In this document: piece by piece, positions 1 to 9,120 of the stretch | Position numbering within the stretch: position 1 is the first letter of the stretch | Layout of the letters: each line of letters begins with the position of its first letter | The notes under the pieces: generated by a model | Told to the model about the DNA's origin: nothing | Databases searched by the model: none | Seen by the model: only the letters and a program-made list of their open reading frames with translations | Source: Arthrobacter sp. 18067 | Lineage (GTDB): Bacteria > Actinomycetota > Actinomycetes > Actinomycetales > Micrococcaceae | NCBI RefSeq assembly: GCF_902706295.1 | Contig: NZ_CACSJJ010000005.1 | Span: 164,747 to 228,746, forward strand | Direction: 5' to 3' | Length of the DNA stretch: 64,000 bases | Program-made: the position numbers and the translations under genes

Positions 1-789
1 CGTGGTCCCGATCATCCCCAAGAGCTCCTCGGCAGACTCGACCTCCCTGGCGATTACCAGGTTGCTGACCCTCGACACACCGGGAACGGCTTCCAACAAC
101 TCGGCGGCCAAGGGGTTCTGGAAACCGATCTCGAGCCGGAGCTGGTCAGGTACAGGCAGTAGCCGGGTCTTCTCGATGCCTTGGACAGCAGCACGCGCAC
201 TCTTGCGGATGGCCGCGCGGGCGTAGGTGGGGGACAGGCTGTTGGCGGCCTGGAACCCGTGGGCAATCTTGACGGGAACAGTCAGTACACCCGGGAACTC
301 GCGCTCTGCGATATCGCAGATGACGTCGTCGCCCGTAACCAAACCGACGGGGACGCCGCGGGTAGCTGCGAAGAGGCCATTGATGGATGCCTCTGAGGCG
401 ATCTCACCATTGAGCTTGAAACTGGTAAAGAGGCCCGAAAAACTATGGGCCAGCAGGCCTTCCACACCTGCTGGAGCGTGATATCCGATGTAGAAAGCAA
501 CATCGAAGTCTGCCGTCAGCCCTTCAGCCATGCAGAAGGCTGTGGGATTTCCGAAAATGACACGTGCCCGGGGGTCGAGGTCCTCGTGCAGGAGGTTGTT
601 CATTGTCCCGTGGCTGTCGTTGACCAAGACCTCGGTTGCCCCGCCCTCGAAGGCGCCTCCCACGGCCGCGTTGGTCTCGGCCGTCATCAGGGCCTGTGCC
701 CGGGGGTAGCCGGTACCACCACGAATAATTTGGTCGTAGGTCGCAACCCCGGAGATCCCCTCCATGTCAACAGAAATGTATACCTTCAT
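1..789 (-). CDS. dppA: M55 family D-aminopeptidase (DppA-type), C-terminus cut by window edge
   Basis: Zn-dependent peptidase removing D-amino acids from short peptides such as D-Ala-D-Ala in known DppA enzymes. Translation from the ATG at 789 begins MKVYISVDMEGISGV, the family signature. The metal and catalytic residues fall at the positions known for B. subtilis DppA: Asp8, Glu10, His60 (NDSHG), His104 (GYHAPAG) and Glu133. 263 residues are visible against roughly 275 in the family, so only a short tail is missing. It lies downstream of a GNAT gene on the same strand (82-bp gap), within a locus rich in peptidases and D-specific folds. The family call is secure; D-specificity is from family knowledge. 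Confidence 0.93.
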   Translation of the reverse strand, partial: MKVYISVDMEGISGVATYDQIIRGGTGYPRAQALMTAETNAAVGGAFEGGATEVLVNDSHGTMNNLLHEDLDPRARVIFGNPTAFCMAEGLTADFDVAFYIGYHAPAGVEGLLAHSFSGLFTSFKLNGEIASEASINGLFAATRGVPVGLVTGDDVICDIAEREFPGVLTVPVKIAHGFQAANSLSPTYARAAIRKSARAAVQGIEKTRLLPVPDQLRLEIGFQNPLAAELLEAVPGVSRVSNLVIAREVESAEELLGMIGTT

Positions 790-871
790 GCGGTCTCCTT
801 CGTGGGCGCTGCGCAGTGCAGCGGAGGTCAGCCGGTGCGCGTCATAGTAGCGCAGCGGATACAGTGTTCAG

Positions 872-1741
872 TTACTGAAGGACGGTTGCTGCAGGTGCGA
901 GTTTGTACCAGCCAGTGCGGGTGACTCCTGACGCGATGTAGCCGGACGCGAAAGCAGATTCCAAGATTTCGCGGAGCTGCAACCGCCACATCGCCGCTTC
1001 CCGGGCGTCGGATCCCCGAAGTGCGACGATGTCCCGGGGTGCACGGCACCAGAGGTTTCCGTCCAATTGCACTAGCGCGGGCTTGGAGTCGGGTCCATAT
1101 TCCAGAGCATTATTCAGCGCCTCTTGCGGCAGATTGACGTCGTCTACGAGGCCCTCGCTGCATCTAACGCTCCGGTCTGAGCTCAACGGCCAGACCACAA
1201 CGAGCCTGTCCGATTCGTCGTTGGCGTTGATATCGTCCTGCATTGCACCGTAGAAGTTCCTCTCGTACTCGGAAGTCACAGCACCAAGTTTGGACAGATT
1301 GAAGCGCGCGTTCCGGCTGACCAAGGGATCGAAGGTCCATGTCATGGTTTCGATGCCGCGTGCCAGAGACCACGCCCTTTGGTGTTGTTTGAGGGCGAAA
1401 CCCACACCTTGGTCCGCAATCCCGGGAAGGACCCCGGCTATCAGCGAATACGTGGACCCCTCGGGCGAGACAATGGCCACTGCCGCGCCACAGAGCACTC
1501 CTTCCGGGGTGTAGGCCGCAGAGACGTTGCACCCGGCGTGGGAGATGCTGCGGAGCAGGTCAAAGGGAATGGGTGCTCCGTGTGGCGACATTCCCCATAT
1601 GGCCACGAGCAGTCCTTCGATGTCTTGGAGCCTCTCACGGTCGTGCTCGTCGACGATTCGGACGTTGGCCTTGGCCGCTGCAGAAGTAGCATTGACCTGG
1701 GCGCGCTCAGCAGAAGCATGGGCGTCGAGATTGAGTGACAT
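872..1741 (-). CDS. GNAT-superfamily acetyltransferase-like protein (COG3375-like)
   Basis: 289-aa soluble protein resembling the predicted GNAT acetyltransferases of the COG3375 type. The N-terminal half has a GNAT-like pattern: VLCGAAVAIVS, then SLIAGVLPGIADQGVGFALKQHQR as the acetyl-CoA-binding turn region, then MTWTFDPLVSRNARFNLSKLGA, which is characteristic of this subgroup. No signal peptide or membrane segment is seen. It sits between the peptide-binding lipoprotein and the D-aminopeptidase on the same strand. A hairpin terminator upstream suggests this pair forms its own transcript. N-acylation of an amino acid or dipeptide is possible but not shown. Confidence 0.7.
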   Translation of the reverse strand: MSLNLDAHASAERAQVNATSAAAKANVRIVDEHDRERLQDIEGLLVAIWGMSPHGAPIPFDLLRSISHAGCNVSAAYTPEGVLCGAAVAIVSPEGSTYSLIAGVLPGIADQGVGFALKQHQRAWSLARGIETMTWTFDPLVSRNARFNLSKLGAVTSEYERNFYGAMQDDINANDESDRLVVVWPLSSDRSVRCSEGLVDDVNLPQEALNNALEYGPDSKPALVQLDGNLWCRAPRDIVALRGSDAREAAMWRLQLREILESAFASGYIASGVTRTGWYKLAPAATVLQ

Positions 1742-1834
1742 GATTCAATCTTTGTTCGATCGAGGCGTCCTGGCTTTGTCCGTAAGGATCAACAATTGCC
1801 TTTTTTATTGTTCTAGAGGACTACGGCTGAATAA

Positions 1835-1871
1835 GAATGCTCCGCCCAGCCAGCGGCCGGACGGAGCATTC
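1835..1871 (-). terminator. Hairpin terminator downstream of the peptide-binding lipoprotein gene
   Basis: Perfect 10-bp inverted repeat GAATGCTCCG (1835-1844) and CGGAGCATTC (1862-1871) with a 17-nt loop, about 15 bp past the stop of the solute-binding protein on the minus strand. A T-containing tract follows on that strand. It separates the lipoprotein transcript from the downstream GNAT/D-aminopeptidase pair. Confidence 0.75.
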
Positions 1872-1885
1872 AAGGAGCGAAACGG

Positions 1886-3490
1886 CTATCGGAGCATACG
1901 GACCGAAGCTGGGGCCAGTTGGCCGTCCGACAGTTCGAAGGTGGCGCCTTCTGCGAAGGTGGGAGTCGCCGAGTTGACGAAGGGCACTATATCGACGTGC
2001 TCAAAGAGGCTCTTTTCGGCCGCTGCCCAATGCTCACAGCCAGCTTCTTCAGTGGCGCCGACGGCCTTTTGGACGTTTTCCAGATAACCGGCGTTGTTGA
2101 GGAAGGCAAAATTGCTGCCGTTGGGCGGGGTTGGGCCGGACACGAGGGGTACAAGCTCGTTGGGCAGGGACACACCGATAGGAACGAAAGCGGCGTTCCA
2201 TCCGCCCTGTCCACCGAGGATGAGTGAACTGCCCTCTGCATCTGTAACTGGCCTGAGGAGAACGTCAACACCGATCCCGGACCAAACGTCCTTGATCAGC
2301 TCGGCGCCGGCGGCGAAGGTCGGCCCCATGGTGCTGGGGTAGAAGAACTCAATCTTCAGCGGAGTCCCGTCCTTGCTCCGAACGCCATTCGCGCCAACCT
2401 TCCAGCCGGCCGAATCCAGGGTGGCCTTTGCGGCGTCGATGTCATGCTCGGGGAGGTTGCCAGTGAGAGTGTCCTGCTTGCAGGGGCTGAGAACAGGTGC
2501 AATGAGACCCGTGGCGGGCTTACCGGCGCCGCTCGTTACTACCTGCCCGAGTTCGTCTAGCTTCAGCGCCTGCGTTAAGGCACGCCGCACTTTTTCATCC
2601 GCGCCGGGCAGCCCCGGTTTCTGGTTGAACCAGATTTGGCCCAGCGCTGTCACCAAATCACGTTGGAATGCCTTCTTGGCTTGGAGCCTCTGTTTGTCGG
2701 GCCCGACAATTGTGGCTGCATTCACTTCTCCGGACAACAGCAGGTTCGCTGCTGTTGTCTCGTTGGAGACAACCTTGAGGACGACTTTGTCCGGCAGGCC
2801 CTCCTGATCGGTCTTCCAATCGCCTGGACCCCAGGCATAGTCCTTGCGCCGGGTGAGGGTGTAATGGTCACCCGAGGCCACCTCGGTGAGCGTGTACATG
2901 CCGGTGCCGTCGGCGCCTTGTGCGAGCAGGCTTCGGTCTTTGGTACCGGCCGCGCAAACGATAGGCATATTGCCCACATTTCGGATCAGGAAGGGTTCCG
3001 GCGAAGGTGTTGTCACCGTGACAGTTCCTTTTTCACTGTCTGCCGTGGCGGTAGCCCCGGGAGCTACTGAAATGCCCGTCCGTGTGGAGTTGTTGCTGGG
3101 GTCACCGACGAAGTTGATATTTGCCGCCACAATTTCGGGCGTCAGCGCAGTACCGTCGGAGCATGTGACATTCTTGCGCAAGGTGAAGGTGGCCTCAGTA
3201 GTGGTGCCTTGCCAGCTTTGCGCCAAGCCGGCCACCACATTGCCGTCCGGATCAAAATTTACGAGGGTGTCGTAGAGGAACCTGGCGGTTTGCTGGGTTA
3301 CGGAATTCGAGGCGAACAGTGGGTCCAAGGACCCGGGGTCCACACTCAGCCTCAATGTAAACGTTTTGCCGTTCGCCAGCTCGTTGCTATCTGTCTTGGG
3401 TGCAGAGCCGGAGCAGGCGGCCATCGTTAGTGATAGCGCACCGACAGTGAAGGCGCTTAAAGCCGCCTTGATCATGCCTTGTGTGTTCAT
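1886..3490 (-). CDS. Dipeptide/oligopeptide ABC transporter substrate-binding lipoprotein (SBP_bac_5)
   Basis: Extracytoplasmic ligand-binding component for the Dpp/Opp-type importer encoded divergently from 6145. The chosen ATG at 3490 follows a GAAAGAATG-type ribosome-binding site and gives a lipoprotein signal, with hydrophobic residues ending in the lipobox MAAC before SGSAPKTD; an in-frame start at 3526 would add 12 residues. The mature part has family-5 features (LRLSVDPGSLDPLF, RFLYDTLVNFDPDGNVVAGLAQSW) and a usual length (about 534 aa). It is transcribed away from its permease genes and ends in the hairpin at 1835-1871. Peptide specificity is inferred from the peptidase neighbours. 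Confidence 0.9.
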   Translation of the reverse strand: MNTQGMIKAALSAFTVGALSLTMAACSGSAPKTDSNELANGKTFTLRLSVDPGSLDPLFASNSVTQQTARFLYDTLVNFDPDGNVVAGLAQSWQGTTTEATFTLRKNVTCSDGTALTPEIVAANINFVGDPSNNSTRTGISVAPGATATADSEKGTVTVTTPSPEPFLIRNVGNMPIVCAAGTKDRSLLAQGADGTGMYTLTEVASGDHYTLTRRKDYAWGPGDWKTDQEGLPDKVVLKVVSNETTAANLLLSGEVNAATIVGPDKQRLQAKKAFQRDLVTALGQIWFNQKPGLPGADEKVRRALTQALKLDELGQVVTSGAGKPATGLIAPVLSPCKQDTLTGNLPEHDIDAAKATLDSAGWKVGANGVRSKDGTPLKIEFFYPSTMGPTFAAGAELIKDVWSGIGVDVLLRPVTDAEGSSLILGGQGGWNAAFVPIGVSLPNELVPLVSGPTPPNGSNFAFLNNAGYLENVQKAVGATEEAGCEHWAAAEKSLFEHVDIVPFVNSATPTFAEGATFELSDGQLAPASVRMLR

Positions 3491-3609
3491 GAGTGTCATT
3501 CTTTCGGCATTTGTGATCCGCGCCATTGGCTAAATCGACAAGTCTGCGGATCAAGGTTTGGTGGGTAGAACCATGGGCCCGCGGCCGGATCCAGGCGCTA
3601 CCGGCCAAG

Positions 3610-4506
3610 TTAGTCGCCGCGAAGCAGATCAACGGCCAAGCGGGCCGCCTTGCCGATCGAGGCATCAATTGCCGGCTGCGGGTTTGCCAGCGTATCGGCC
3701 TTGGTAAAGACAGCGACGGCGTATTGGCGGTCGTCAGGGTACGTCACCACACCGACCTCGTTGCGGATAGCGGGAAGTGTGCCGGTCTTGCCTGCGACCA
3801 CAATATTGCCATCGAAACCGGTCGCCATCCGGTGCCGCCAGATTTGTTGGGCCATCATCGAACGCACCCGCTCGCACACCTCAGGACTTCCGGCTGTGTC
3901 GGTCCAGATGGCGTCCAGCAGGGTGACGATGTCCCGTGGTGTGGAAGAAGGAGTCCTTGCGGGATCCAATATCCCCATCGACCAAATCTGCTCGGGAGTT
4001 GCCGCTCCCAGCATGGCTTCGACGTCGGGCCCCGTGCCAGGGTCAACGCCTAGGTCGGCCGCCATCTGAACATCCATGTCCTCACCGCAGCCGACAATCC
4101 GGGTGTGCTTGAGATTCAGGTCATCCAATACGGCGTCGACAGCGGCCTGCCCTATCCGGTGGAAGAGGACGTCTGTCGCAGCGTTATCGCTCATCGTCAT
4201 CATGAACTTTGCAAGATCCCGCCAGCTCATTTCGACGTCGTCGGCACAACCCGCAGTTCCCAAACCTCCCACCCGGTATCGGGAGGTCACGGTAGTACGA
4301 TCTGTTTCTTCCAAACGGCCTGCTGAAACCTCCCGCGAATAGGCAACGGCGAACGGCACCTTAAAGACGGAGGCCAGTACTACTGGCCCGTCGGGGTTCA
4401 ACGAAACCTCTGGACCATCAACTACTCCGATCTCCCGTGCATGGACGGAGCCCGTGGCCCCTGCTGAAGCGAAGATTTCGGCAAGCTGCCCAGATCCTAG
4501 GCTCAT
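3610..4506 (-). CDS. Class A beta-lactamase-like serine hydrolase
   Basis: 298-aa penicillin-binding-fold hydrolase with all three active-site elements of the class A/PBP superfamily: Ser46-x-x-Lys49 (SVFK), Ser106-Asp107-Asn108 (SDN) and Lys240-Thr-Gly (KTGT). No signal peptide is visible, so a cytoplasmic peptidase or esterase role is more likely than antibiotic resistance. The class A deacylating Glu of the omega loop is not obvious. Its ATG overlaps the stop of the upstream class C-like gene by 4 bp (translational coupling), pairing two serine hydrolases beside a peptide importer and a D-aminopeptidase. Action on D-amino-acid peptides is an inference. Confidence 0.85.
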   Translation of the reverse strand: MSLGSGQLAEIFASAGATGSVHAREIGVVDGPEVSLNPDGPVVLASVFKVPFAVAYSREVSAGRLEETDRTTVTSRYRVGGLGTAGCADDVEMSWRDLAKFMMTMSDNAATDVLFHRIGQAAVDAVLDDLNLKHTRIVGCGEDMDVQMAADLGVDPGTGPDVEAMLGAATPEQIWSMGILDPARTPSSTPRDIVTLLDAIWTDTAGSPEVCERVRSMMAQQIWRHRMATGFDGNIVVAGKTGTLPAIRNEVGVVTYPDDRQYAVAVFTKADTLANPQPAIDASIGKAARLAVDLLRGD

Positions 4507-5891
4507 GCGTTGACCCGACGATCGGCTCGGCCCGTGTGGACGAACAACGCCCGGCCCTGGCCATCATCACCGACAAAGACATGCGGCATGTGCAAGCCGA
4601 ATTGTTTTTGTGCCGGCAATAGAGTGTCTCCTTCCGTGGCCACCAATTCAATCCTCTCGGGCCTGTCCCCGACCTCCGCGTAGACCCCCTTAGGTGTCTT
4701 CTCCAACCAAATCCGCCCCTCGGCGTCCTGACTCACGACCACGCTGCCAACGCGGGAGGAATACTCGCCAACGTACCGCGAAGCGTCAACGCGTGCGGGT
4801 GAGTCGGCCGGAGTGGGGAGTTCCGGCAACGTGATACCGGCAAACTCCCCAAGCGCACGGGCTGCGATTTCAGTGAAGACCGGGAGGGGTTCTCCTCCAT
4901 TACAGAAGAGCGCAATCGAAACGTCCTGCTCCGGGCAAATCCGCAGAAAGGCTGTCTGGCCGATGGTTCCGCCGTCGTGACCGACTACAGGGCCACCGTC
5001 GTAATCAAAGAGCGAGAAGCCGAGTCCCCAGGCCGCGCCCATCCACCCCAGCCCCGGGAGCTGCACCTGCGGTTCCAGCATTGCCGCTGCCGACCCGGCG
5101 CCGAGAATCTGTTGACCGGCCGGCCCACGCCCCGAATCCATGTGCATCTGCGCAAATTTGAGAAGGTCGCGGGGCCGCATATTGAGCATCGAGCCAACGG
5201 GGGCGTTCGATCGACTCAGTGCCCAGATGGGGCTGGGCTCCGGCTCGCCGCCGTCTTCGTTCACGATGTGGCCTACAGCAGTGCGGAAGAGAATCGCTTC
5301 GTAGGGCCCGTTGGCCGCGTGGGTCAGCTGAAGCGGAGTGAACAGATACTCCCGCATGCACTCGTCATATGGCTTGCCGCGCAGCACCTCCACCAACCTG
5401 CCCAGCACGACATATCCCGCATTGTTGTATGAAAACATCTCGCCCGGCGCGAACAGTTGCGGAACGTCCCCCAGGAGATCCACCAGTTTGGCGACGGCGT
5501 CGTCACCCTTGCCAGTGTCAGTAAGGATGTCACCTTCGAAGCCAGCAGTGTGGCTCAATAACTGACGGGTGGTGATAACGGCCGCAGCAGACTCGTCCTC
5601 GAGACGGAATTTGGGCAGATAACGCCGTACAGGCGCGTCCAGGTCCAATGTTCCCTCGTCCACCAACTGCATGATCAAAGTCGCAGTCCACAGCTTGGTG
5701 ATGGAACCCACTTGGAACAGGGAATCGGCAGTTGCCTCGACGCCGGTGTTCTTGCTGAGTACCCCGGCCGCGGTGTCGATCACCTCGCCGTTGACGGAAA
5801 TTGCTACCGCTGCGCCGGGAACCTGATGCTCGGCCAGTAGTGAAGGAAGGCGGCCTTCCAGCCACGTGCGGAGTTCGTTTAAGTTCGTCAT
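4503..5891 (-). CDS. Class C beta-lactamase-like serine hydrolase (S12 family)
   Basis: 462-aa member of the beta-lactamase class C / D-aminopeptidase / esterase family. It shows Ser63-x-x-Lys66 (SITK), Tyr155-x-Asn157 (YNN) and a His305-x-Gly element (GHDGGTIGQ) replacing KTG. A C-terminal domain of about 110 aa follows the catalytic fold, as in S12 D-stereospecific peptidases. No signal peptide is seen. It is the first gene of the leftward operon, starting at ATG 5891, about 250 bp from the divergent permease gene. Hydrolysis of imported peptides containing D-residues fits the context, but esterase activity cannot be excluded. Confidence 0.85.
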   Translation of the reverse strand: MTNLNELRTWLEGRLPSLLAEHQVPGAAVAISVNGEVIDTAAGVLSKNTGVEATADSLFQVGSITKLWTATLIMQLVDEGTLDLDAPVRRYLPKFRLEDESAAAVITTRQLLSHTAGFEGDILTDTGKGDDAVAKLVDLLGDVPQLFAPGEMFSYNNAGYVVLGRLVEVLRGKPYDECMREYLFTPLQLTHAANGPYEAILFRTAVGHIVNEDGGEPEPSPIWALSRSNAPVGSMLNMRPRDLLKFAQMHMDSGRGPAGQQILGAGSAAAMLEPQVQLPGLGWMGAAWGLGFSLFDYDGGPVVGHDGGTIGQTAFLRICPEQDVSIALFCNGGEPLPVFTEIAARALGEFAGITLPELPTPADSPARVDASRYVGEYSSRVGSVVVSQDAEGRIWLEKTPKGVYAEVGDRPERIELVATEGDTLLPAQKQFGLHMPHVFVGDDGQGRALFVHTGRADRRVNA

Positions 5892-6144
5892 GCGCCAATG
5901 GTACGGCGCGGGAAGGGTGTCGAATTTTGTAGATCAGGACGACCTTGATAGCCAATCGTGGTCCGAATCGACAAAGCCGGCCCTTGCCGCTTGTCAGCCC
6001 GTCAGCAATTGTCCGATACGACCATGCCCGACTCAATAAGTGATCAAAACGAACAAAGGATCAGGGCGTGTCTGAGTCAGATAATAGAGACGCCGGTCTC
6101 GTGGAGGTCCAGTGAGATCTCTCAAGAAGCAGGAGTAAATAACT

Positions 6145-7128
6145 TTGAGTATTGCAACACGTGTCGTCGCGGATGCAACAGACAGTCCATGGACCGGCTT
6201 TGTGGCGCGAAGGATTGGGCGTCTGGTTGTTTCCCTCTGGGTGCTGGTCACGGCGTCATTCCTCATGATCCACCTGATTCCCGGCGATCCGGTCAGGGCG
6301 GCGCTGGGCTCGTCAGCTCCAGGCGCCTTGGTTGAGGCGCGCCGGGAGGCGCTGGGCCTCAACGATCCCCTGTGGCTTCAATACGTCCACTACCTTCAAG
6401 GTTTGCTGGGCGGGAACCTTGGCATTTCAATGACATCAGACCTGCCGGTAGCGCAAGTAATCGGCGACCGATTTCCTGCCACTTTTGAAATGGCCGGCCT
6501 TGCATTCCTGCTAGCTGTCCTGATCTCAGTTCCGGTCGGAGCCCTTATGGGCGTCCTGACCCGAGGTGGACGACGGCGGCGAACCGAACTGGCCTTCACG
6601 TCCACCTCCATTGTGGTGGCCGCCATACCAGAATTCCTTCTGGCCGTCGGCCTGGTGTTCTTCTTTGCGGTCCAACTGGGCTGGTTCCCCGTGGCCGGTC
6701 GCTCCGATGCCAGTTCGTATGTCCTTCCCGTGGTTTCCATGGCCTTAGGCTCAGCCGCCATGTTGTCCCGGATTGTGAGGGTGGAAATGCTCTCAGTTCT
6801 CAGCGCTGAGTACGTACGGACCGCGCGCGCCAAGCGACTGCCGGGCTGGATTATCTACTTCCGCCATGCATTGCCGAACGCGCTGACGGCCACGCTGACA
6901 ATCGGTGGCCTGATGCTCAGCGCTATGGTGGCAGGCACTGTCCTCGTCGAAAACGTCTTCGCCTGGCCTGGCCTGGGCAGCACCATCGTCGCCTCCATAC
7001 TCGCCAAGGACTACCCGGTTGTTCAGGGTGTGGTGCTGGTGTACGGGGTTGGCGTGCTGCTGGTGAATCTTTTGGTGGACGTAGCACTGGGAATGCTCGA
7101 TCCACGTTCAACGATTAAAGAGGGCTGA
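6145..7128 (+). CDS. dppB: Dipeptide ABC transporter permease (DppB type)
   Basis: 327-aa inner-membrane permease of the binding-protein-dependent transport family. The TTG start has a clear AGGAG at 6131-6135 nine bases upstream. An N-terminal transmembrane helix (RLVVSLWVLVTASFLMIHLIPGDPVRAALG) is followed by a periplasmic stretch with LQYVHYLQGLLGGNLG, typical of DppB. The EAA cytoplasmic loop (EYVRTARAKRLP) contacts the ATPase. It heads the rightward operon and is followed after 3 bp by the fused permease-ATPase gene. Confidence 0.92.
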   Translation: MSIATRVVADATDSPWTGFVARRIGRLVVSLWVLVTASFLMIHLIPGDPVRAALGSSAPGALVEARREALGLNDPLWLQYVHYLQGLLGGNLGISMTSDLPVAQVIGDRFPATFEMAGLAFLLAVLISVPVGALMGVLTRGGRRRRTELAFTSTSIVVAAIPEFLLAVGLVFFFAVQLGWFPVAGRSDASSYVLPVVSMALGSAAMLSRIVRVEMLSVLSAEYVRTARAKRLPGWIIYFRHALPNALTATLTIGGLMLSAMVAGTVLVENVFAWPGLGSTIVASILAKDYPVVQGVVLVYGVGVLLVNLLVDVALGMLDPRSTIKEG

Positions 7129-7131
7129 TTC

Positions 7132-9120
7132 ATGCGTACTTCAAAGACGGTAACCGCATCAGGAATGGCGGCCCGATGGTTGGCGGCCCTGAAGACGCCT
7201 GTTGGCGCCGTTTCCGCTGCCATGCTCTTCATGGTGCTGGCCATGGCCGTGGTCGCCCCGATTCTATGGACCGGTCAGGCAGAGGAAATCAACACCAAGG
7301 CCATCCTTCAGGGACCATCACCCGAGCACCTCATAGGTACTGACAGCCTGGGCCGCGACTTGTTCTACCGGCTGCTGGTGGCCACCGGGCTCTCAGTTAA
7401 GCTCGCCTTGGCGGCAACAGGAATCGGAGTGGCGGCCGGCTTGGTACTCGGTACGGTCCCATCATTGTTGAGCCGGCGTATCGGCAGGCTGGTCACGGCC
7501 TTTGTCAACATCGCTGTCGCGTTCCCCGGGTTGCTGTTGGCCATGTTCTTTGCAGTGATCTTCGGAGTCGGCCAGACTGGCGCAGTGCTGGCCATTGGCT
7601 TGGCTACGGCTCCTTCCTTTGCAAGGTTGACCCAGACCCTGGTAGCTGCGCAGTCAGAGCGAGACTACATTGCGGCGGCGAAGCTGGCCGGGGTGGGCAG
7701 GGTTCGGCGTCTGCTTCGCCACATTCTCCCCAACATCGCCGAACCACTGGTGGTCACAGCAACCATCGGGGCGGGCGGATCTCTGCTGGCCTTCGCAGGA
7801 TTGTCATTCCTAGGGCTGGGGGTCCAACCGCCGGCCTACGACTGGGGACGACTCCTTAACGAGGGGCTGAATGACATCTACCTGCACCCCATGGCGGCGC
7901 TCGCCCCTGGGCTGGCAGTGGTCGTCGCGGGGCTGGCATTCAATCTGTTCGGTGAAGCCGTTGCCAAGACGCTCGGCACACCAACTCCGATTTCCGGCAA
8001 GGGCGCTGCAACCCAGCACATACACCGGCCGAAAACAGTGGCACCGTCCACCGACGTCGAGCTTTCAACATCAAGCTCGGACGGCGACCCCGTGCTGACC
8101 GTCAACGACCTCTTCGTGAGTTTCCCCGGGCCTGCCGGACCCATCACCCCCGTCCGCGGCGTCAGCTTCAGCCTGGCACGGGGGGAGGCAGTGGGTGTTG
8201 TGGGGGAGTCGGGTTCCGGCAAGACACAGACCGCCCTGGCCTTGGCGCAGCTCGTGGAGTACCCGGGAAGCGTCAGTGCGTCACGCCTTGAGTTCCTCGG
8301 CCAAGACCAACTGTCCAGCCCCTCCAGGGCCCAACGTCAGACACTCGGCACTTCCTTCGCGATGGTGTTCCAAGACCCCATGAAATCGTTCAACCCCACC
8401 ATGCGGATTGGCGCACAGCTCGCTGAAGTGGCACAGCGGCATTTGGGAATGAACCGCCGCCAAGCGCTGGCCCGCGCGGCGGACCGTCTGCGGGCAGTCA
8501 GGGTGCCGGCCGCGGAACGACGCCTGCGGCAGTACCCCCATGAATTCTCCGGTGGCATGCGGCAACGGGCCATGATCGGGATGGGGATCATGGGAAGCCC
8601 TGCCCTGATTGTGGCCGACGAGCCCACCACCGCATTGGACGTGACAGTCCAGCAACAGGTCCTGCGGCTGCTGTCAGCCATCAAGGAGCAGGACAACGTA
8701 GCGATCCTCTTGATCAGCCATGACCTCACCCTGGTGGGGCAGGTCTGCGAGCGTGTCCTGGTCATGTATGCCGGACGCATCGTGGAGGACCTTCCGGCAA
8801 CAGAGCTGGCGGAGAGGGCAATGCACCCCTATACACAGGCACTGCTGGCAGCAGTCCCGGACATGGAAACGGATCGGGACCGTCCTCTGGCCGTGGTCCC
8901 GGGGCGCCCTGCGGACCCGTCCCGAATACCGGCAGGCTGCGCGTTCGCTTCCCGCTGTCCGAAGGCCGACGAGCATTGCACACGCGAGGATCCGGAACTC
9001 CTCCAGCGGGATGATGGGCATCGGGTGGCCTGTTGGCACCCTTCCCGCGGAACAGGCTCCGAACGGGTTCCGATCGAACTCAAACTACATGCTGCGGCAC
9101 TGCAAGGAGAGGCATCATGA
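7132..9120 (+). CDS. Fused dipeptide ABC transporter permease-ATPase (DppC-DppD)
   Basis: 662-aa fusion of two normally separate subunits. Residues about 1-290 are a DppC-type permease (GTDSLGRDLFYRLLVATG, EAA loop ERDYIAAAKLAGV, AFAGLSFLGLGVQPP). A hydrophilic linker (about 290-325) leads to a DppD-type ATPase with Walker A GESGSGKT, signature SGGMRQRAMIGMGI, Walker B ALIVADEPTTALD, a switch His (LLISHDL) and the C-terminal oligopeptide-ABC motif with cysteines (AGCAFASRCPKADEHC). The reading frame is continuous through the junction, so this is a real fusion rather than two ORFs. The next ATPase gene starts within its stop codon (ATGA). Confidence 0.92.
   Translation: MRTSKTVTASGMAARWLAALKTPVGAVSAAMLFMVLAMAVVAPILWTGQAEEINTKAILQGPSPEHLIGTDSLGRDLFYRLLVATGLSVKLALAATGIGVAAGLVLGTVPSLLSRRIGRLVTAFVNIAVAFPGLLLAMFFAVIFGVGQTGAVLAIGLATAPSFARLTQTLVAAQSERDYIAAAKLAGVGRVRRLLRHILPNIAEPLVVTATIGAGGSLLAFAGLSFLGLGVQPPAYDWGRLLNEGLNDIYLHPMAALAPGLAVVVAGLAFNLFGEAVAKTLGTPTPISGKGAATQHIHRPKTVAPSTDVELSTSSSDGDPVLTVNDLFVSFPGPAGPITPVRGVSFSLARGEAVGVVGESGSGKTQTALALAQLVEYPGSVSASRLEFLGQDQLSSPSRAQRQTLGTSFAMVFQDPMKSFNPTMRIGAQLAEVAQRHLGMNRRQALARAADRLRAVRVPAAERRLRQYPHEFSGGMRQRAMIGMGIMGSPALIVADEPTTALDVTVQQQVLRLLSAIKEQDNVAILLISHDLTLVGQVCERVLVMYAGRIVEDLPATELAERAMHPYTQALLAAVPDMETDRDRPLAVVPGRPADPSRIPAGCAFASRCPKADEHCTREDPELLQRDDGHRVACWHPSRGTGSERVPIELKLHAAALQGEAS

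Noticed and set aside
445..2087. Plus-strand ORFs overlapping the D-aminopeptidase and GNAT genes
   Set aside because: They are antisense shadows: the minus-strand proteins have family motifs and exact metal-ligand spacing, the plus-strand translations do not.
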